DNA from: Glycomyces harbinensis
GTDB lineage: Bacteria > Actinomycetota > Actinomycetes > Mycobacteriales > Micromonosporaceae
Assembly: GCF_900101745.1 (NCBI RefSeq)
Contig: NZ_FNAD01000001.1
Location: 744,001 to 808,000 of the forward strand
Direction: 5' to 3'
Length of the DNA: 64,000 bases
Numbering within the stretch: the stretch's first letter is position 1; every line of letters begins with the position of its first letter. A program made the translations under genes and the position numbers. The notes beneath the pieces were generated by a model, which had not been told where the DNA came from, did no database searches, and was given only the letters and a program-made list of their open reading frames with translations. This document shows positions 27,236-36,539 of the stretch, in pieces.

Positions 27236-27340
27236 ATGACGTCCGCCGCCTTCCTCACGCGGCGGCGCGAAATCGATCAGATGCGCGCCGCCAGCGCCCT
27301 CTGTCAGCGTCGTTCCGGCCAGCAGAGCCGAATGCGCTAG
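27236..27340 (+). CDS. Putative cysteine-type leader peptide 2
   Basis: This 34-residue ORF starts with ATG and contains LTRRREIDQMRAASALCQRR. Over the 15-residue core it matches leader peptide 1 at 10 positions (RRR-x-ID-xx-R-xx-SALC), although the surrounding DNA is different. The start lies 7 nt after a -10-like hexamer with no ribosome site, which fits a leaderless message. The single cysteine codon is TGT at codon 23. The first enzyme gene of the sulfonate operon begins 173 bp downstream. It is probably a cis-acting regulatory ORF rather than a functional protein. Confidence 0.75.
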   Translation: MTSAAFLTRRREIDQMRAASALCQRRSGQQSRMR

Positions 27341-27513
27341 TCGGTCGCCCGGTGCCGCTCGCGGCCACCGGCGCGCCCGACCGCACACCGTCGTCCGTGC
27401 CCTCCGCACAGCACCACATCACCTTGGGCCCCATCGGGTCCGTCTTTCGCACGCCCGCTCCCCGGTCGTGCCGACGCACGCTACCCACCTCCGCATCCAC
27501 GAAGGACGCCATC
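27341..27513 (+). promoter_or_regulatory. Leader region between leader peptide 2 and reductase gene
   Basis: This 173-bp stretch has no credible gene. It would be the place for an attenuator or a coupled ribosome-access structure under leader-peptide control. I see several GC-rich self-complementary patches but no single decisive hairpin by eye. Confidence 0.35.
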
Positions 27514-28053
27514 GTGACCGACAGCATCGCCGTGACCACTGTGGTCGGCAATCCCAAGCGCCTCTCCCGCACGCTCACCACCGCCGAGGCCCTGGCCGCG
27601 GCCATCGCCGACGCCCTCGGCGCCGAGCCGCGCGCCACCTCGATCGACCTCGCCGAGCTCTACCTGGACGGGATCGAGCCCCCGCACGACGGGTTCGAGC
27701 ACGCCCTGCGCCAGGTCCGCGCCGGCGACGTGCTCGTCATCGCCACCCCGGTGTACAAGGCCAGCTACACCGGCCTGCTCAAGCTCTTCCTGGACCAGCT
27801 GCCGCCCAAGGCGCTCGAGGGGACGGTGGCCGTGCCGGTCACGGTCGCCGCCTCGGCGGAGCACCGGTTCCTCGCCGACCTCCAGCTACGGCCGGTCCTG
27901 GCCGAGCTCGGCGCGAGCGTCCCGGTCCCCTCGCTCACCTTGCGCGAGAAGGAACTGGCCGAGCTCGACGAGCACGTCACCGCCTGGGCCGGCGCGCACC
28001 TGCCGACGCTCGCCGCCGCGCTCGCGCCCGGCCGGATCGGGGCGGCGGTATGA
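27514..28053 (+). CDS. NAD(P)H-dependent FMN reductase (SsuE-like)
   Basis: This is a flavodoxin-fold FMN reductase of 179 residues, supplying FMNH2 to a two-component monooxygenase. The N terminus VTTVVGNPKRLSRT binds the flavin phosphate, and ATPVYKASYTGLLKLFLDQLP is the characteristic NADPH_dep_FMN_red segment. I place the start at GTG 27514 with GAAGGA 7 nt upstream; upstream in-frame ATG readings are unsupported. It is the first enzyme gene of the leader-controlled sulfonate operon and overlaps the next gene by ATGA. Its likely partner is the NtaA/DszA-type monooxygenase at 31265. Confidence 0.9.
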   Translation: MTDSIAVTTVVGNPKRLSRTLTTAEALAAAIADALGAEPRATSIDLAELYLDGIEPPHDGFEHALRQVRAGDVLVIATPVYKASYTGLLKLFLDQLPPKALEGTVAVPVTVAASAEHRFLADLQLRPVLAELGASVPVPSLTLREKELAELDEHVTAWAGAHLPTLAAALAPGRIGAAV

Positions 28054-28559
28054 GCGCCCGCCTCGACTACGAGCCCGGCGTCGGCGCCGAGTCGTTCCGG
28101 GCCCTGTTCCGGGCCCACCCCGCGGGCGTCACGGTGATCTGCGCCGACGCCGGCGACGGCCCGGCCGGCTTCACCGCCACCTCGCTCACCTCGGTGTCCC
28201 TGGACCCGCCGCTGGTGTCGTTCGCGATCGCCTCGACCTCCTCGGCGTGGCCGACGATCCGCGACGCACAGAGCCTGACCGTGAACTTCCTGTCGGCCGA
28301 ACAGCACGTGATCGCGACCCGCTTCGCCACCAGCGGCATCGACCGCTTCGGCGCGCCGACCCTGTGGTCGCGCCTGGAGTCGGGCGAGCCGGTGCTGGAC
28401 GACGCCCCGGCGTTCCTGCGGGCCGTCGTCACCGAACGCATCGAGGCCGGGGACCACCACGTGGTCCTCGCCCTGGTGGTGGACGCCGAGACCGGCGGCT
28501 CCCACGAGCCGCTGGTCTACCACGCGGGCGGCTACTGCGCCGCCGCTCCCCTCGAATGA
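28050..28559 (+). CDS. Flavin reductase domain protein (HpaC-like)
   Basis: This is a 169-residue flavin reductase-like FMN-binding protein of split-barrel fold. Typical segments are FRALFRAHPAGVTVI, GFTATSLTSVSLDPPLVSFAI, LTVNFLSAEQ and a late YHAGGYC. The ATG overlaps the stop of the preceding FMN reductase (ATGA). Having two unrelated flavin reductases in one operon is unusual. Either could feed the LLM monooxygenase downstream, or this one may act on flavin for a second enzyme elsewhere. Confidence 0.92.
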   Translation: MSARLDYEPGVGAESFRALFRAHPAGVTVICADAGDGPAGFTATSLTSVSLDPPLVSFAIASTSSAWPTIRDAQSLTVNFLSAEQHVIATRFATSGIDRFGAPTLWSRLESGEPVLDDAPAFLRAVVTERIEAGDHHVVLALVVDAETGGSHEPLVYHAGGYCAAAPLE

Positions 28560-28594
28560 CCGCTGCTTCCTCCCCTGTCGAAAGGCCTGTCCCC

Positions 28595-29659
28595 ATGTCA
28601 TCCAACGCAACCCGACGAACACTCCTCGCGGGCGCGCCCGCCGTCGCCGCGCTGGCGCTCGCCGCGTGCTCCGAGGAGCCGAGCGGCCCGGTCCTCGCGG
28701 CCGACGCCGACCTGCCGACGGCCGTGCCCGAGGGCACCAGGCTCGTCATCGGCGACCCGGCCCAGCAGCTCGCCTTCGAACTGTCAGGTCTGCTGGGGCA
28801 GTTGACGTTCGACTACGAGTGGGCGAACATCTCCGGCGGGCCGAAGTCCGCGGAGGCCTTCCGCGCCAAGTCGCTCGACATCTCGTCGGTCGCCGACATC
28901 CCGCCGATCCACGCGACCTGGACGAACCTCCCGGTGAAGATCGTGGCCGCGGCCGGCCGGATCGACCCGCTGGAGCACCCGATCTACGACCTCGGCGTGG
29001 CCCCGGGCGTGGACGTCGCGAGCCTGGAGGACCTGGCGGGCAAGAAGATCGCGTACTCCCCCGGCCAGGCCCAGGGCGCGCTGATCCTGCGGGTCCTGGA
29101 CGCGGCGGGATTGAGCCAGGACGACGTGGAGCTGGTGGAGCTGCCGAGCACCGCCGACACCTACTCCAACGCCCTCGCCGGCGGCGAGGTCGACGTCGCC
29201 CCGATCGGCGGCACCCAGGTGAAGTCGTACCTCAACAAGTACGCCTCGGACGGGGCCACCGCGATCCCGCACGGCCTGCGCGACGACCCGTGGACCCTCT
29301 ACGCGCCCATCGAGGTCCTGGAGGACGCCGACAAGGCCGCCGCGATCGCCCAGTACGTGCGCCTGTGGGGCGCCGCGAAGCTGTGGACGAGGGCGAACCG
29401 CGAGGAGTGGATCAACGCCTGGTACGTCGACCACGAGGGACTGCCCTATGAGGACGGCGAGTACCTGTTCGACCGCGAGGGCGAGCCGGACTTCCCCGAG
29501 ACCTGGGACGAGACCATCGAACGGCACCAGGAGACCATCGAGGTCGTCGCCGAGGGCACCGGCAACGAGGTCTTCGACGCCGAGGAGATCTACGACCGCC
29601 GCTTCGAGCCCCTGGTGGCCGAGGGCATCGCCGAGTACGGCGAGGCGGGCGCGTCATGA
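28595..29659 (+). CDS. Sulfonate-type ABC transporter substrate-binding lipoprotein
   Basis: This is a SsuA/TauA-like periplasmic-type binding protein of 354 residues. The signal peptide TRRTLLAGAPAVAALALAAC has a lipobox ending near residue 26. Body features include SLDISSVADIPPIHATW, AYSPGQAQGALILRVLDAAGL and GGEVDVAPIGGTQVKSYL. The ATG at 28595 follows GAAAGG. It precedes and overlaps the permease (ATGA) in the leader-controlled operon. The ligand is probably an organosulfur compound, judged by neighbours; nitrate or amine ligands occur in related proteins. Confidence 0.9.
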   Translation: MSSNATRRTLLAGAPAVAALALAACSEEPSGPVLAADADLPTAVPEGTRLVIGDPAQQLAFELSGLLGQLTFDYEWANISGGPKSAEAFRAKSLDISSVADIPPIHATWTNLPVKIVAAAGRIDPLEHPIYDLGVAPGVDVASLEDLAGKKIAYSPGQAQGALILRVLDAAGLSQDDVELVELPSTADTYSNALAGGEVDVAPIGGTQVKSYLNKYASDGATAIPHGLRDDPWTLYAPIEVLEDADKAAAIAQYVRLWGAAKLWTRANREEWINAWYVDHEGLPYEDGEYLFDREGEPDFPETWDETIERHQETIEVVAEGTGNEVFDAEEIYDRRFEPLVAEGIAEYGEAGAS

Positions 29660-30519
29660 CCGCCGTGGAGACCGAGCCGGCCCGCGCCTCGGCGCCGCCG
29701 CACGACGAGGCCGCCAGCGGGCGCGCCTCCAGGCCGCGGGGCAAGCGGCGCCTGGGACCGGGCAAGGCCATCCCGTTCGGGTACCTCATCGGCCCGCTGC
29801 TGCTCCTGGGCGTGTGGGTCTGGGGTTCGGCGCAGGGCTGGATCGACCCGCGGATCCTCACGGCCCCGTGGACGGTGGTGGAGACCGCGTGGAACCTGTG
29901 GGAGACCGGGCGGCTCGGCCCCGACCTGCTGGTGTCGGCCCGGCGCTTCGCGCTCGGCCTGACGTTCGGCGTGCTCGCCGGGCTGGTGCTCGCGATCGTC
30001 TCGGGGCTCAGCCGCTGGGGCGAGGCCGTCGTGGACGGGCCGGTGCAGATCAAGCGGTCCATCCCCAACCTCGCGCTGCTGCCGCTCCTGCTGCTGTGGT
30101 TCGGCATCGACGAGCGCATGAAGATCATCACGATCGCGCTCGGCGTGCTCATCCCGATCTACATCCACACCCACAACGGCCTGCGCTCCATCGACGGGCG
30201 CTACGCCGAGCTCTCCGAGACGCTGCGGCTGCGGCCCGCCTCGTTCGTCGGCCGCGTGGTCCTGCCCGGCGCGCTCCCCGGGTTCTTCCTGGGCATGCGC
30301 TTCGCCGTGACCTCCTCGTGGCTGTCGCTGGTCGTGGTCGAACAGGTCAACGCCACCAGCGGCATCGGCTACATGATGCTGCTGGCCGGGACCTACGGGC
30401 AGACCGACGTCATCATCGTCGGCCTGGTCCTCTACGCACTGCTCGGGCTCATCTCCGACACCATCGTCCGCGTCATCCAAAGGAGGGTCCTGACATGGCG
30501 ACGCACACTGGAGGACTGA
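29656..30519 (+). CDS. Sulfonate-type ABC transporter permease (SsuC-like)
   Basis: This is a 287-residue permease of the nitrate/sulfonate/taurine class with about six helices. The EAA-type loop reads AELSETLRLRPASFVGRVVLPGALPGFFLGMRFA, and the later VNATSGIGYMMLLA is typical of SsuC. The first 35 residues are cytoplasmic and charged. It overlaps the binding-protein gene by 4 bp, and the following ATPase gene starts 25 bp before its stop. Confidence 0.93.
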   Translation: MTAVETEPARASAPPHDEAASGRASRPRGKRRLGPGKAIPFGYLIGPLLLLGVWVWGSAQGWIDPRILTAPWTVVETAWNLWETGRLGPDLLVSARRFALGLTFGVLAGLVLAIVSGLSRWGEAVVDGPVQIKRSIPNLALLPLLLLWFGIDERMKIITIALGVLIPIYIHTHNGLRSIDGRYAELSETLRLRPASFVGRVVLPGALPGFFLGMRFAVTSSWLSLVVVEQVNATSGIGYMMLLAGTYGQTDVIIVGLVLYALLGLISDTIVRVIQRRVLTWRRTLED

Positions 30520-31268
30520 CCACTGCCACCGCGGCGGTGCGCATCCGCGACCTTCACCGCTCCTTCACCGACGACCGGCCGGTCCTGTCGGGCCTCGACC
30601 TCGACATCGAGCCCGGCGAGTTCGTGGCGCTCCTGGGCCGCTCCGGCTCGGGCAAGTCCACGCTCCTGCGGGCGCTCGCCGGGCTCGACCAGGACGCCTC
30701 GGGCACCGGCGACATCAGCGTGCCCGAGCAGGTCTCGGTGGTCTTCCAGGACTCGCGGCTGCTGCCGTGGCAGCGGGTCCTGCGCAACGTGGTCCTGGGC
30801 CTCGAAGGGCCCGGGGCCAAGGCCCGCGGCAAGGAGGCGCTGGCGGAGGTCGGGCTCGCCGGGCGCGAGCGGGCCTGGCCCCGGGAGCTGTCCGGCGGCG
30901 AGCAGCAGCGCGTGGCGCTGGCCCGCTCGCTGGTGCGCGAACCCGAACTGCTCCTGGCCGACGAGCCGTTCGGCGCCCTGGACGCGTTGACCCGCATCAA
31001 GATGCACGGCCTGCTGCGGGCCCTCTACGAGCGGCACAAGCCCGCGGTCCTGCTCGTCACCCACGACGTCGACGAGGCGATCGTCCTGGCCGACCGGGTG
31101 CTCGTGCTGGACCAGGGGCACGTCGAGACCGAGCGGACCATCGACCTCGAAGGCCGGCGCGACCCCTCCGACCCGCACTTCGCGGCCATCCGCACCGACC
31201 TGCTCGCCGCGCTCGGCCTCGCCGGCGGGGCCGAGATCCGCACCGAAGACAAGGAGGCCGGCGCATGA
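30495..31268 (+). CDS. Sulfonate-type ABC transporter ATP-binding protein (SsuB-like)
   Basis: This is a 257-residue ATPase. It carries Walker A GRSGSGKST, the Q loop VVFQDSRLLPW, signature LSGGEQQRVALAR, Walker B LLLADEPFGALDAL and the switch histidine in LLVTHDVDEA. The ATG at 30495 lies within the end of the permease gene, after AGGAGGG. It energises the importer formed with the two preceding genes and overlaps the monooxygenase by 4 bp. Confidence 0.95.
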   Translation: MATHTGGLTTATAAVRIRDLHRSFTDDRPVLSGLDLDIEPGEFVALLGRSGSGKSTLLRALAGLDQDASGTGDISVPEQVSVVFQDSRLLPWQRVLRNVVLGLEGPGAKARGKEALAEVGLAGRERAWPRELSGGEQQRVALARSLVREPELLLADEPFGALDALTRIKMHGLLRALYERHKPAVLLVTHDVDEAIVLADRVLVLDQGHVETERTIDLEGRRDPSDPHFAAIRTDLLAALGLAGGAEIRTEDKEAGA

Positions 31269-32650
31269 GCACCGAGCCGAGGCAGTTGCACCTCAACGCG
31301 TTCCTTATGAACACCGGCCACCACGAGGCCTCGTGGCGACTGCCCGAGTCCGACCAGTACTCCTCCACGTCGATCGCGCACTACATCCGGCTCGCGCAGA
31401 CCGCCGAGCGCGGCAGGCTCGACTCGATCTTCTTCGCCGACTCGCCGACGCTGTGGGGCGCCATCGGCCGCCGTCCCTCGGGCTCGCTGGAGCCGACGGT
31501 GGTCCTGGCCGCGATCGCGGCCCTGACCGAGCACATCGGACTCATCGCCACGGCTTCCACGACCTACAACGAGCCGTACAACCTGGCGCGGCGCTTCGCC
31601 TCGATCGACCACCTCTCCGGTGGCCGGGCGGGCTGGAACATCGTCACCACCGCCACGCTCGACGCGGCCCGGAACTTCAACCTGGACGAGCTGCCCTCGC
31701 ACGCGGCGCGGTACGCCAGGGCCGAGGAGTTCCTCCAGGTCGCCAAGAAGCTGTGGGACTCGTGGGACGACGCGGCCGTCGTGGGCGACAAGGAGGCCGG
31801 GCGGTGGGGCGACGAGCGGCTCGTCTACCCGGCGGACCACTCCGGGGAGCACTTCCAGGTGGCGGGCGCGCTCAACGTGCCCCGGTCGCCGCAGGGGCAC
31901 CCGCTGCTGGTGCAGGCCGGGTCCTCCGAGGACGGCAAGGCGTTCGCCGCGCTCCACGCGGAGGCGATCTTCACCGCGCAGCAGACCCTCCAAGAGGCCC
32001 AGGCGTTCTACGCCGACATCAAGCGGCGCGCCGAGGCGGCCGGGCGGGACCCCGACGGGGTGCTCGTCCTGCCCGGCATCGTCCCGGTGCTCGGCGACAC
32101 CGAGGCCGAGGCGCTGGAGCTGGAGGCCGAACTCGACCGCCTCATCGTCCCCGAGTACGCCCGCGACAACCTCGCGAAGCAGCTCAAGCTCGATCCGTCC
32201 GAACTGGACCTGGACCGGGAGCTGCCGGAGCACCTGCCCCACGAGGACGAGATCGAGGGCGCCAAGAGCCGCTTCACGCTCATCGTGGACCTCGCCCGGC
32301 GCGAGCGCCTGACGGTGCGCCAGCTCATCGGCCGCCTCGGCGGCGGTCGCGGGCACCGCACCTTCTCCGGCACCGCCGAGCAGGTCGCCGACGCGATCTT
32401 CGAGTGGTTCGACGGCGACGAGAACGGCCTCGCGGCCGACGGGTTCAACATCATGCCCGCCGTGCTGCCCTCGGGGCTGGAGGCCTTCGTGGACCAGGTG
32501 GTGCCGATCCTCCAGGAGCGCGGGCGCTTCCGCACCGAGTACACCGGGACGACGCTGCGCGACCACTACGGGCTGGCGCGGCCGGAGAACCCGCGGCGGC
32601 GCGAGGCGCTCGAAGCGGCCGTCAAGGGCGTGCTCGCGCACGCCAGATAA
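31265..32650 (+). CDS. NtaA/SnaA/DszA-family FMN-dependent monooxygenase
   Basis: This is a luciferase-like monooxygenase of 461 residues that uses FMNH2 from a partner reductase. The family signatures are AFLMNTGHHEASWR, FFADSPTLWG, STTYNEPYNLARRFASIDHLSGGRAGWNIVTT, GEHFQVAGALNVPRSPQGHPLLVQAGSS and the late FNIMPAVLPSG. DszA, DmoA and related members act on organosulfur compounds, others on EDTA/NTA. The sulfur setting here favours C-S bond cleavage of an imported sulfonate or sulfone. It overlaps the ATPase gene (ATGA) and is followed by a strong terminator, so it closes the operon. Confidence 0.92.
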   Translation: MSTEPRQLHLNAFLMNTGHHEASWRLPESDQYSSTSIAHYIRLAQTAERGRLDSIFFADSPTLWGAIGRRPSGSLEPTVVLAAIAALTEHIGLIATASTTYNEPYNLARRFASIDHLSGGRAGWNIVTTATLDAARNFNLDELPSHAARYARAEEFLQVAKKLWDSWDDAAVVGDKEAGRWGDERLVYPADHSGEHFQVAGALNVPRSPQGHPLLVQAGSSEDGKAFAALHAEAIFTAQQTLQEAQAFYADIKRRAEAAGRDPDGVLVLPGIVPVLGDTEAEALELEAELDRLIVPEYARDNLAKQLKLDPSELDLDRELPEHLPHEDEIEGAKSRFTLIVDLARRERLTVRQLIGRLGGGRGHRTFSGTAEQVADAIFEWFDGDENGLAADGFNIMPAVLPSGLEAFVDQVVPILQERGRFRTEYTGTTLRDHYGLARPENPRRREALEAAVKGVLAHAR

Positions 32651-32653
32651 GCC

Positions 32654-32695
32654 CGGGGCGTACCGGTTTTTCAGTGATGCAACCGGTGCGCCCCG
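32654..32695 (+). terminator. Terminator of the first sulfonate operon
   Basis: A 15-bp stem with one G-U pair (32654-32668 with 32681-32695), a 12-nt loop and a following TTT lies just past the monooxygenase stop. Confidence 0.8.
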
Positions 32696-32811
32696 TTTGC
32701 GTCCCGCCAGTCGGAACGCTCGCGGGACGGCAAGCGTTTTGCGAGCCAGGACGCACCGCGACCGTCCAATAAATGAGATGAGGCTTGCTCGGAGCATTCG
32801 GGCGTGCCTAG

Positions 32812-32854
32812 AATTCCCATCAGTTTGGTCGAATTAATCGAACTACTAGGATTA
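32812..32854 (+). promoter_or_regulatory. Degenerate sulfur-regulon half-sites, site 4
   Basis: AATTCCCAT (32812-32820) resembles the left half of the sulfur-block palindrome, and CTAGGATTA (32846-32854) the right half. However, the 9-7-9 spacing gives a good match on only one side for either choice. The region is the AT-rich control region of the second transporter operon. Binding by the same regulator is possible but weaker than at the other sites. Confidence 0.35.
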
Positions 32855-32881
32855 CTTCCCTCGAAGCAGAAAGCCACTCCC

Positions 32882-33957
32882 ATGAGCACAGTCAGACGAC
32901 GCAGCGTCATCGCAGCCGCGGGCGCGGCCCTCACCGCCGCACCGGTGCTGGCCGCCTGCGGCGACGACGACACCTCCTCCGCCGCCGACGCCGACAGCTC
33001 GACCGCCAGCGGCACGATCCGCTTGGGCTACTTCGGGAACGTCACCCACGCCCCCGCCCTCGTAGGCCTCCAGGCCGAGGTCTTCAAGGACACGCTGCCC
33101 GCAGAGGTCACGATCGAGGAGACGGTGTTCAACGCCGGCCCCTCCGCGATCGAGGCGCTCTTCGCCGACGCCATCGACATCTCCTACATCGGACCGAACC
33201 CGGCCATCAACGGCTGGGCCCAGTCCGGCGGCCAGGCCCTCCACATCATCGCCGGGTCCACCTCCGGCGGCGCCGGGCTCGTGGTCAAGCCCGAGATCAC
33301 CGAGGTGGAAGACCTCCGCGGCAAGGCCCTGGCGACCCCGCAGCTGGGCAACACCCAGGACGTGGCGGCCCGCTACTGGCTCCAGGAGCAGGGCTTCGCG
33401 ACCGACGAGAACGGCGGCGGCGACGTCTCCGTCACGCCGATCGACAACTCCGAGGTCGCCGCCGCGTTCGACGACGGCACGGTCGAGGCGGCCTGGGCCG
33501 TCGAACCGCGCTACTCGGACCTGATCCTCAAGCACGGCGCGGTCGAGTTCCTCAACGAGCGCGAGCTGTGGGAGGGCGGCGAGTTCGTCACCACGCACGT
33601 CATCGTCTCCAAGACGTTCCTCGACGAGCAGCCGGCCCTGGTCAAGGCGTTCCTCGAAGGCCACCTGGCCGCCCTGGACTACATCGCCGAGAACCCCGAG
33701 GAGGCCCAGACGGTCTCCAACGACCGCATCGAGGCCCTGACGGACAAGCGCCTCGACGACGCCGTGATCGCCGCGGCCTTCGAGAACCTCAGCTTCACCG
33801 CCGACCCCATCGCGTCCTCGCTCCAGGGCAGCAAGGAGCACGCGGTCGAGATCGGACTGCTCGAAGAGGTCGACCTCAAGGGCATCTACGCGCTCGACGC
33901 CCTCAACCAGGTGCTCGCCGACCGCGGCGACGACGAGGTCTCGGCGGGTGACCTGGC

Positions 33958-33961
<4 letters not shown>
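32882..33961 (+). CDS. Sulfonate-type ABC transporter substrate-binding lipoprotein
   Basis: This is a SsuA-like binding protein of 359 residues. The signal peptide MSTVRRRSVIAAAGAALTAAPVLAAC has a lipobox near residue 26. Its body contains IRLGYFGNVTHAPALVGLQ, FADAIDISYIGPNPAINGW and ALATPQLGNTQDVAARYWL, strong matches to aliphatic-sulfonate binding proteins. The ATG at 32882 is chosen because the signal peptide begins there; the upstream GTG reading (32804) would put 26 non-signal residues in front and run through the control region. It leads a three-gene transporter operon. Confidence 0.93.
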
Positions 33962-34738
<777 letters not shown>

Positions 34739-34749
<11 letters not shown>

Positions 34750-35626
34750 GGCGGCCAAGAAGGAGAAGGACACCTCCCGCAAGTGGGTGTCGGGGCTCGA
34801 CGAGCTGGAGCGCACCCCGGTGACCGAGACGCGGCTGGGGCGCCTCGGCGCGCGGCTGTGGGCGGGCACCTGGCCGAAGATCCTGGCGCTGGTGCTGGTC
34901 ATCGGCGCCTGGCAGCTCCTGTTCCTGAGCGAGTGGAAGGCGCCGTGGGTCCTGCCCTCGCCGCTGACCGTGTGGCAGGACCTGGCCGCGTACGCCGCGA
35001 CGCCGGACTACCTGCAGGCCATCGGCATCACCTTGCAGCGGGCCCTGACGGGGTTCGCGCTGTCGGTGCTGGTCGGTTCGGTGCTGGGCATCGCGGTGGC
35101 GCGGTTCAAGCCGCTGCGGGCGGCGATCGGGTCGCTCATCACCGGGCTCCAGACGATGCCGTCGATCATGTGGTTCCCGCTCGCGATCCTGCTGTTCAAG
35201 ATCTCGGAGTCGGCGATCCTGTTCGTGGTGGTGCTGGGTGCAGTGCCCTCGATCGCCAACGGGATCATCTCGGGGATCGACTACGTGCCGCCGGCGTGGA
35301 AGCGGGTCGGCGCGGTCCTGGGCATGAAGGGCCTCCAGCTGTACCGGCACGTGATCCTGCCCGCGACGCTGCCCTCGTTCGTGTCGGGCCTGAAGCAGGG
35401 CTGGGCGTTCGCGTGGCGCTCGCTCATGGCCGGCGAGCTGCTGGTGATCGTGGCCGGGCAGGGCTCGGTGGGCGCGCTCATGCAGGGCGCCAGGGAGTTC
35501 AACGACTCGGCCCGCGTGCTGACCTGGATCATCACGGTGCTGGTCATCGGCATCCTGGTGGACTCGGTCTTCAGGGCCGCCGACAACCGCATCCGCAGTT
35601 CCTGGGGTTTGAACCAGGAGCGCTAG
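34739..35626 (+). CDS. Sulfonate-type ABC transporter permease
   Basis: This is a 295-residue permease of the SsuC class. An unusually long charged cytoplasmic tail of about 45 residues precedes helix 1. The coupling loop is AWKRVGAVLGMKGLQLYRHVILPATLPSFVSGLKQ, and WRSLMAGELLV is typical of the group. It is the last gene of the second transporter operon, followed by a hairpin. Confidence 0.94.
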
Positions 35627-35648
35627 ACCCGCAACCGCACCAGAGTTT

Positions 35649-35688
35649 CCCCGCGCCGGTTCGCAGTCGCACCTTCGCCGGCGCGGGG
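35649..35688 (+). terminator. Hairpin after second sulfonate transporter
   Basis: A perfect 11-bp stem (35649-35659 with 35678-35688) with an 18-nt loop lies 23 bp past the permease stop. No U tract is present. It separates this operon from the next, which starts with its own operator-like site. Confidence 0.6.
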
Positions 35689-35717
35689 ATCCCCACCCGA
35701 ATCCCATGGGGCATCAC

Positions 35718-36539
35718 ATGACCAGTATTCCTATTAAGAACATAGGACAGATAGACTTTCGAGCGGTCGCGGCGCGGCTGCGACTCGACCGGCTCCGCAT
35801 CCTCATCGGACCGGTGGCCCTGCTCGCGCTGTGGCAGATCGGCTCGGCGACCGGGCTCGTCCCGGAGCAGACCCTCGCGGCGCCGTCCACGGTGATCGCG
35901 GCCGGCGCCGACCTCATCGAGGCCGGGCGCCTCCAGGAGCACCTGCTGGTGTCCCTCGGCCGGGCCGCCACCGGCCTCGCCCTCGGCGTGACGCTCGGCG
36001 CGGTGCTGGCCGTCGTCGCCGGACTCTTCCGCCTCGGCGAGGACTTCATCGACGGCCCCATGCAGATCCTCCGCGCCATTCCCGCGCTCGCCCTGGTGCC
36101 CCTGGCGATCGTGTGGTTCGGCATCGGCGAGGAGGTGAAGGTCTTCCTGGTGGTCTTCGCGACCGCGTTCCCGGTGTACGTGAACACGCACGCCGCGATC
36201 CGGGGCCTGGACCCGCGGTTCGCGGAGCTGGCGCGCACGGTCGAGCTCGGCCGCTTCGCCTTGGTGCGCAAGGTGATCCTGCCCGGAGCCCTGCCGGGAT
36301 TCTTCACCGGCCTGCGCTTCGCCACCGCCATCTCCTGGCTGGTCCTGGTCGTCTCCGAGCAGATCAACGCCACCAGCGGCATCGGCTACCTCATGACCCA
36401 GGCCCGCAGCTTCGCGCAGACCGACGTCATCGTCGTCGGCCTGGTCGTCTACGGGCTCCTGGGCCTCGTCTCGGACCGGATCGTCCGCCTCGTCGAAGGG
36501 AGGGTCCTGCCGTGGCGACGGACCTTCGCAGCGCAGTAG
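35718..36539 (+). CDS. Sulfonate/sulfate-ester ABC transporter permease
   Basis: This is a SsuC-like permease of about 273 residues. The coupling loop is AELARTVELGRFALVRKVILPGALPGFFTGLRFA, and EQINATSGIGYLMTQA follows. The start is uncertain: in-frame ATGs lie at 35706 and 35718, neither with a clear ribosome site. The palindrome at 35726-35750 falls inside the first codons, while helix 1 begins only at about residue 25. Either the operator lies within the coding region or a non-ATG start downstream is used. The ATPase gene begins inside its 3' end. Confidence 0.88.
   Translation: MTSIPIKNIGQIDFRAVAARLRLDRLRILIGPVALLALWQIGSATGLVPEQTLAAPSTVIAAGADLIEAGRLQEHLLVSLGRAATGLALGVTLGAVLAVVAGLFRLGEDFIDGPMQILRAIPALALVPLAIVWFGIGEEVKVFLVVFATAFPVYVNTHAAIRGLDPRFAELARTVELGRFALVRKVILPGALPGFFTGLRFATAISWLVLVVSEQINATSGIGYLMTQARSFAQTDVIVVGLVVYGLLGLVSDRIVRLVEGRVLPWRRTFAAQ
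35726..35750. promoter_or_regulatory. Sulfur-regulon palindrome, site 5 (third transporter operon)
   Basis: TATTCCTAT-N7-ATAGGACAG shares the 9-7-9 layout, and its left half is identical to that of site 1. A -10-like TAGACT (35752-35757) follows directly, as at sites 2 and 3. It overlaps the annotated start of the permease gene. Confidence 0.65.

Noticed and set aside
32804-32881. N-terminal extension of the second sulfonate-binding protein, or a third leader peptide
   Set aside because: The reading from GTG 32804 lacks the RRxID..SA.C pattern and would mask the signal peptide that starts at 32882.
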